Positions 5,365 through 8,194 of a DNA stretch of 8,194 bases are shown here, piece by piece. The position numbers were made by a program, and so were the translations under genes. This DNA is from Bacteroidetes bacterium UBA1860 (GTDB taxonomy: Bacteria > Bacteroidota > Rhodothermia > Balneolales > Balneolaceae): the NCBI GenBank assembly GCA_002338335.1, contig DDIC01000047.1, forward strand, positions 1 to 8,194. Direction: 5' to 3'. Each line of letters begins with the position of its first letter. Position 1 is the first letter of the stretch. A model generated the notes under the pieces. It had not been told where the DNA came from. It searched no databases and saw only the letters and a program-made list of their open reading frames with translations.

Positions 5365-7653
5365 GTGATACACGTTCCGTCAGTAAGACCTCTATTATCC
5401 TCTCTCGCGCTCAGCATGGCTTGGCTTGTGATGTTATGCATCGCAAGTATCAACCAAGCGGAAGGTGCGAGTATTTCGACCGCTGCAACCGTTACAATAG
5501 ATTCAGGACAACAAACCCAAGATCGTGATACCGTTGCCTACACCTCCAAAAACCCCTTAGTGATCAGCGCAACCCGTAGCGCAAAACGTTTGGAGGATGT
5601 TTCAGTCCCAACAACTGTACTCGATGCCGAAATGATTACCCAGACAGGGCAACGGCGGCTGGATGGACTCTTAATGCAGATTCCTGGCATTACCCTGTTC
5701 CAAGAGCATGGACAAGGGATCCAAATGCAAGGGTTCTCACCCGAATACACCCTCATTTTGATTGATGGAGAGCCCGTGATTGGTCGAATGGCCGGCACAC
5801 TCGACGTTAGCCGGGTGACCCTGCATGGGGTGAAGCATATTGAGGTCGTGGAAGGGCCGAGTTCTTCGTTGTATGGGAGTGAAGCCCTTGCCGGCGTGGT
5901 CAACATTATTACAAAAACACCCAACGCCGGGTTTTCTGGTCAATTAAGCACACAATTAGGAACCCATGCTGCCCAAGATCATACACTCCGCTTGGGTTGG
6001 AGTGCCGAAACCATGGATGTGCAATGGGTACTGAATCAGTACGGATCCGATGGGTTTGACCATACGCCCAGTGAATTTGGGGTGTCTGCACCTGCGTTTG
6101 AAGATCTAAGCTCATCACTTACAACCACCTGGCGGTTTGCACCACGATCTCGCGTCAAAGTTCAGGCGCGGGCATCCTCTCGTGACCTGCAAAGCTCTTT
6201 TTCGGTTCGTCAAAGTGCGTCAACCTCCATTCCGTACTTAGACGAGTCGTCTAGACAAGATTTCTCGATTGCGCCGTCCATTGAGTGGGCTGTAGGATCT
6301 CGTGTTTTTGGCTTTAGTCGAGGGTATTGGGCCACGTACCAAACCGATCAACACCAATTTGAGCAACAAACCGAGCAGACCTTTTACCAAGATCAATTCG
6401 ATCAAGACTTTCTCAAACTTGAGCAGCAAGTCAATGTATTGTGGTCCAATCAGCACCTTTCTATGGCTGGAGTGGGTCTAAACCGGGAAACCTTGGGCGG
6501 TGACCGGTATGAATCGACACTACAGGTCGATGGAACCACTGGGCAACCCGAAGCGCAACAATGGTTTGCGTTTATTCAGCATGAATGGATCCCTTCAGAG
6601 CGTTTTGAGCTAAATCTTAGTGGTCGTTATGATCGTCACGAGGACTATGACCCACAATTTAGCCCACGTTTTTCGGCTCGTTGGCAGGCCAATGACGCCT
6701 GGACACTGCGAGCAAGTGTCGGATCTGGGTTCAAGGCTCCTGCTTTTCGTCAGCTTTACCTCGATTTTAATAACTCCAACGTGGGGTATTCGGTCTTTGG
6801 ATCGACCAAAATGGTGGAAGGGCTCCAATCGCTCCTCGATCAAGGGGTCCTCACGAGTCTGTTTCTTGATCCCGCTAATCTTGGCACCATTCAGTCTGAA
6901 ACATCCAATGCATTCAACCTTGGAGCAACCTTTACGCCCACCGAATCGGTGAGACTGCGCGGACATCTGTTCTATAATGATGTGAGTAATCTCATCGAAA
7001 CCCAGCCAGTCGCCCAAAAATCAAATGGACAGTTTGTCTATGGCTACTTTAATCTTGACCGGATTTACACACGAGGCGCTCGCTTGGATGTGGATGCAAG
7101 TCGCATAGTGGGTCAACACCACCGGTTGAGTCTGCGAGGAGGGTATCAATTTCTTCAAGCTCATGATCGGGACGTTGTGGATGACCTTCGTGCGGGGCGC
7201 GTCTTTGGACGCGACCTCAACAATCGTGATATGAAGCTTAGCATGGCCGATTATTCTGGACTATTTGGTCGCTCAACCCATCATCTCAGCGGCACCTTGA
7301 CGTACCAATTGGTAGATGTTCAACAGCGACAATGGGACACAGCGACTTCCTCCTTACGCTCAGCCACAACACCCACAAGCGTGAGTGTCACTTCACGCTG
7401 GCGAAGCAAGTATGGATATAGAGACCTCGATGGCAATGGCTTTGCCAACCGAGAAGATGAATTTGTGGACGCGCATCTCCTTCTGGATGCGACCGTCACC
7501 AAAACGTTCTCCTTGGAGAACACCCGTGGCTCTCAACCGTTGCAGCTTACCCTCCAAGGGCATGTTCGCAACCTGACCGCCACTACATTCCCTGAGACCA
7601 ATCCTTCGTTAGCCGGGCGCCAATGGGCTGTCTCGATTTCGTTTGAATGGTAG
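5365..7653 (+). CDS. TonB-dependent outer-membrane receptor, HmuR-like (probable heme/iron uptake)
   Basis: The 762-residue product is a TonB-gated beta-barrel that imports ligand across the outer membrane. A GTG start at 5365 gives a signal peptide with Arg8, a hydrophobic core (about 10-28) and possible cleavage near A-E-G-A (32-35); the ATG at 5416 would leave an uncharged, very short leader. A TonB-box-like segment (N-P-L-V-I-S-A-T-R, 63-71) precedes the plug domain (about 72-185). The plug has the typical L-I-D-G-E-P-V-I-G-R and V-V-E-G-P-S-S-S-L-Y-G-S-E-A-L-A-G-V-V-N-I-I motifs. The remainder is the barrel, with G-F-K-A-P-A-F-R-Q-L-Y (455-465) as in heme receptors of the HmuR/BtuB-like group, and a C-terminal S-I-S-F-E-W ending in an aromatic residue (beta-signal). 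His115, in the plug, is a candidate ligand contact by inference only. Residues 687-698 resemble a calcium loop (D-x-D-G-N-G). The next gene encodes a HmuY-type lipoprotein, which is what favours heme over vitamin B12 or siderophores. Confidence 0.9.
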   Translation: MIHVPSVRPLLSSLALSMAWLVMLCIASINQAEGASISTAATVTIDSGQQTQDRDTVAYTSKNPLVISATRSAKRLEDVSVPTTVLDAEMITQTGQRRLDGLLMQIPGITLFQEHGQGIQMQGFSPEYTLILIDGEPVIGRMAGTLDVSRVTLHGVKHIEVVEGPSSSLYGSEALAGVVNIITKTPNAGFSGQLSTQLGTHAAQDHTLRLGWSAETMDVQWVLNQYGSDGFDHTPSEFGVSAPAFEDLSSSLTTTWRFAPRSRVKVQARASSRDLQSSFSVRQSASTSIPYLDESSRQDFSIAPSIEWAVGSRVFGFSRGYWATYQTDQHQFEQQTEQTFYQDQFDQDFLKLEQQVNVLWSNQHLSMAGVGLNRETLGGDRYESTLQVDGTTGQPEAQQWFAFIQHEWIPSERFELNLSGRYDRHEDYDPQFSPRFSARWQANDAWTLRASVGSGFKAPAFRQLYLDFNNSNVGYSVFGSTKMVEGLQSLLDQGVLTSLFLDPANLGTIQSETSNAFNLGATFTPTESVRLRGHLFYNDVSNLIETQPVAQKSNGQFVYGYFNLDRIYTRGARLDVDASRIVGQHHRLSLRGGYQFLQAHDRDVVDDLRAGRVFGRDLNNRDMKLSMADYSGLFGRSTHHLSGTLTYQLVDVQQRQWDTATSSLRSATTPTSVSVTSRWRSKYGYRDLDGNGFANREDEFVDAHLLLDATVTKTFSLENTRGSQPLQLTLQGHVRNLTATTFPETNPSLAGRQWAVSISFEW

Positions 7654-7665
7654 CGGTGGAAACTC

Positions 7666-7679
7666 TGCAACTCGTTGCA
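7666..7679. repeat. 14-bp dyad between receptor and lipoprotein genes
   Basis: TGCAAC (7666-7671) and GTTGCA (7674-7679) form a perfect inverted repeat around a two-base centre, 13 bases after the receptor stop. The centre is too tight for a normal RNA loop, so it is better read as a possible protein-binding dyad, or as chance. No T-run follows it. Confidence 0.4.
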
Positions 7680-7682
7680 ATC

Positions 7683-7736
7683 CGAAGCACCTCACAAACC
7701 CAAAGCACCTCACAAACCAGAAGCACCTGACCTACC
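7683..7736 (+). repeat. Three 18-bp tandem repeats upstream of the lipoprotein gene
   Basis: Units lie at 7683-7700, 7701-7718 and 7719-7736. Units 1 and 2 differ at one position; unit 3 matches unit 1 at 14 of 18. The shared core is AAGCACCT. A further CACCT at 7743-7747 continues the spacing (18, 18, 19), suggesting a decayed fourth unit. The block is very poor in G and T and lies 29 bases before the lipoprotein ATG, so it forms part of its leader if both genes are co-transcribed. The period is a multiple of three and the block is open in the receptor's frame. Confidence 0.85.
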
Positions 7737-7765
7737 TAAAAACACCTACCACTTATCTAATCAGC

Positions 7766-8194
7766 ATGAAACGTTCAACATTACCCATCTTTGTCCTGCT
7801 CGCAGGATCTCTCCTATTCACCGCATGTGACTCAACATCGAGCGACGAGGCAGACGAGCTCTATGTCCTACGCGCAATCGACGTTGAAGCAGATCCCGGA
7901 ACCCGTGATCCACAAACTGGGCAGCTCAATTCCAATAATACCTTCACATTATACAGCCTGACCGATAACGAAATCGTTCTTTCTTCCAGCGAAACGGATC
8001 CTGCCACACGCGCCGCAGACTCGGCAAGCACCTCATGGGATATTGGCTTTAAAGGGACAACCATCATTTTTAATGGCGGCACCAGTGGTCCAGGCCAAGG
8101 CGCTGCACAAATTATAGAGGCAGCTTTTGGTTCGGTAACGGAAGCTCCCACTGCAGGGTACCTTCAGGATGGACAAAACGGTGAGTGCCCCGGT
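7766..8194 (+). CDS. HmuY-type heme-binding lipoprotein, 3' partial
   Basis: HmuY-family proteins (PF14064) are outer-membrane lipoproteins that capture heme at the cell surface and hand it to the cognate TonB receptor. The first 143 residues are visible and the frame runs off the right edge; P. gingivalis HmuY is about 216 residues. The ATG at 7766 is followed by K-R, a hydrophobic core and a lipobox-like L-F-T-A-C, making Cys21 the lipidated residue. Asp22 and an acidic S-D-E-A-D-E-L stretch follow, consistent with surface display in this group of bacteria. The family signature is the block S-W-D-I-G-F-K-G-T-T-I-I-F-N-G-G-T-S-G (residues about 90-108) followed by G-Q-G-A-A and F-G-S-V-T-E-A-P. 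No histidine occurs in the visible part, so the His-type heme ligation known from P. gingivalis is not confirmed here. It starts 112 bases after the receptor on the same strand. Ligand assignment to heme is inference from family and context. Confidence 0.82.
   Translation, partial: MKRSTLPIFVLLAGSLLFTACDSTSSDEADELYVLRAIDVEADPGTRDPQTGQLNSNNTFTLYSLTDNEIVLSSSETDPATRAADSASTSWDIGFKGTTIIFNGGTSGPGQGAAQIIEAAFGSVTEAPTAGYLQDGQNGECPG

Noticed and set aside
7683..7736. CRISPR array
   Set aside because: The 18-bp units are directly adjacent with no spacers and number only three.
7861..8151. 96-codon open frame on the minus strand at the right end
   Set aside because: It is antisense to the lipoprotein gene, whose signal peptide, lipobox and W-D-I-G-F family block are on the plus strand.

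Overview
The window looks like chromosome of a Gram-negative bacterium of the Bacteroidota/Rhodothermota/Balneolota assemblage. The reasons are an LptC-type lipopolysaccharide-export protein, a TonB-dependent outer-membrane receptor of the HmuR type paired with a HmuY-type surface lipoprotein, and a general lack of Shine-Dalgarno sequences (one gene is a clear exception). This placement is inference from gene content; no rRNA or marker gene is present. Coding density is high, every gene is intact as far as it is visible, and no intergenic stretch exceeds about 130 bases. I see no tRNA, rRNA, CRISPR array, insertion sequence or prophage gene.

Layout: (1) 2-427, + strand: C-terminal part of LptC, running in from the left edge. 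(2) 424-1329, - strand: 3-hydroxyacyl/3-hydroxybutyryl-CoA dehydrogenase, convergent with lptC and overlapping its stop codon. (3) A 69-bp divergent gap, then a + strand run: penicillin-acylase-family Ntn hydrolase (1399-3837), a two-domain cytidine-deaminase-like protein starting 2 bases after it (3840-4622), and a small protein resembling part of an amino-acid kinase (4682-5233). (4) 5234-5364: short AT-rich promoter-like region. (5) 5365-7653: TonB-dependent receptor. (6) 7654-7765: spacer with a dyad and three 18-bp tandem repeats. (7) 7766-8194: N-terminal part of a HmuY-type lipoprotein, cut by the right edge.

Functionally the window holds three blocks: envelope biogenesis (LptC) next to acyl-CoA metabolism; an acylase/deaminase/kinase-like group whose joint purpose is not evident; and a probable heme- or iron-uptake pair in which the lipoprotein would capture ligand at the cell surface and the receptor would import it using TonB energy.

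The points most worth a second look are: the cytidine deaminase with a degenerate N-terminal and catalytic C-terminal domain; a hairpin flanked exactly by 8-bp direct repeats and abutting a start codon (4648-4681); 18-bp repeats after the receptor stop codon that stay in the receptor's reading frame and would encode a Pro-rich hexapeptide repeat; and the complete absence of histidine from the visible part of the HmuY-like protein. I did not find a clearly new multi-gene system.
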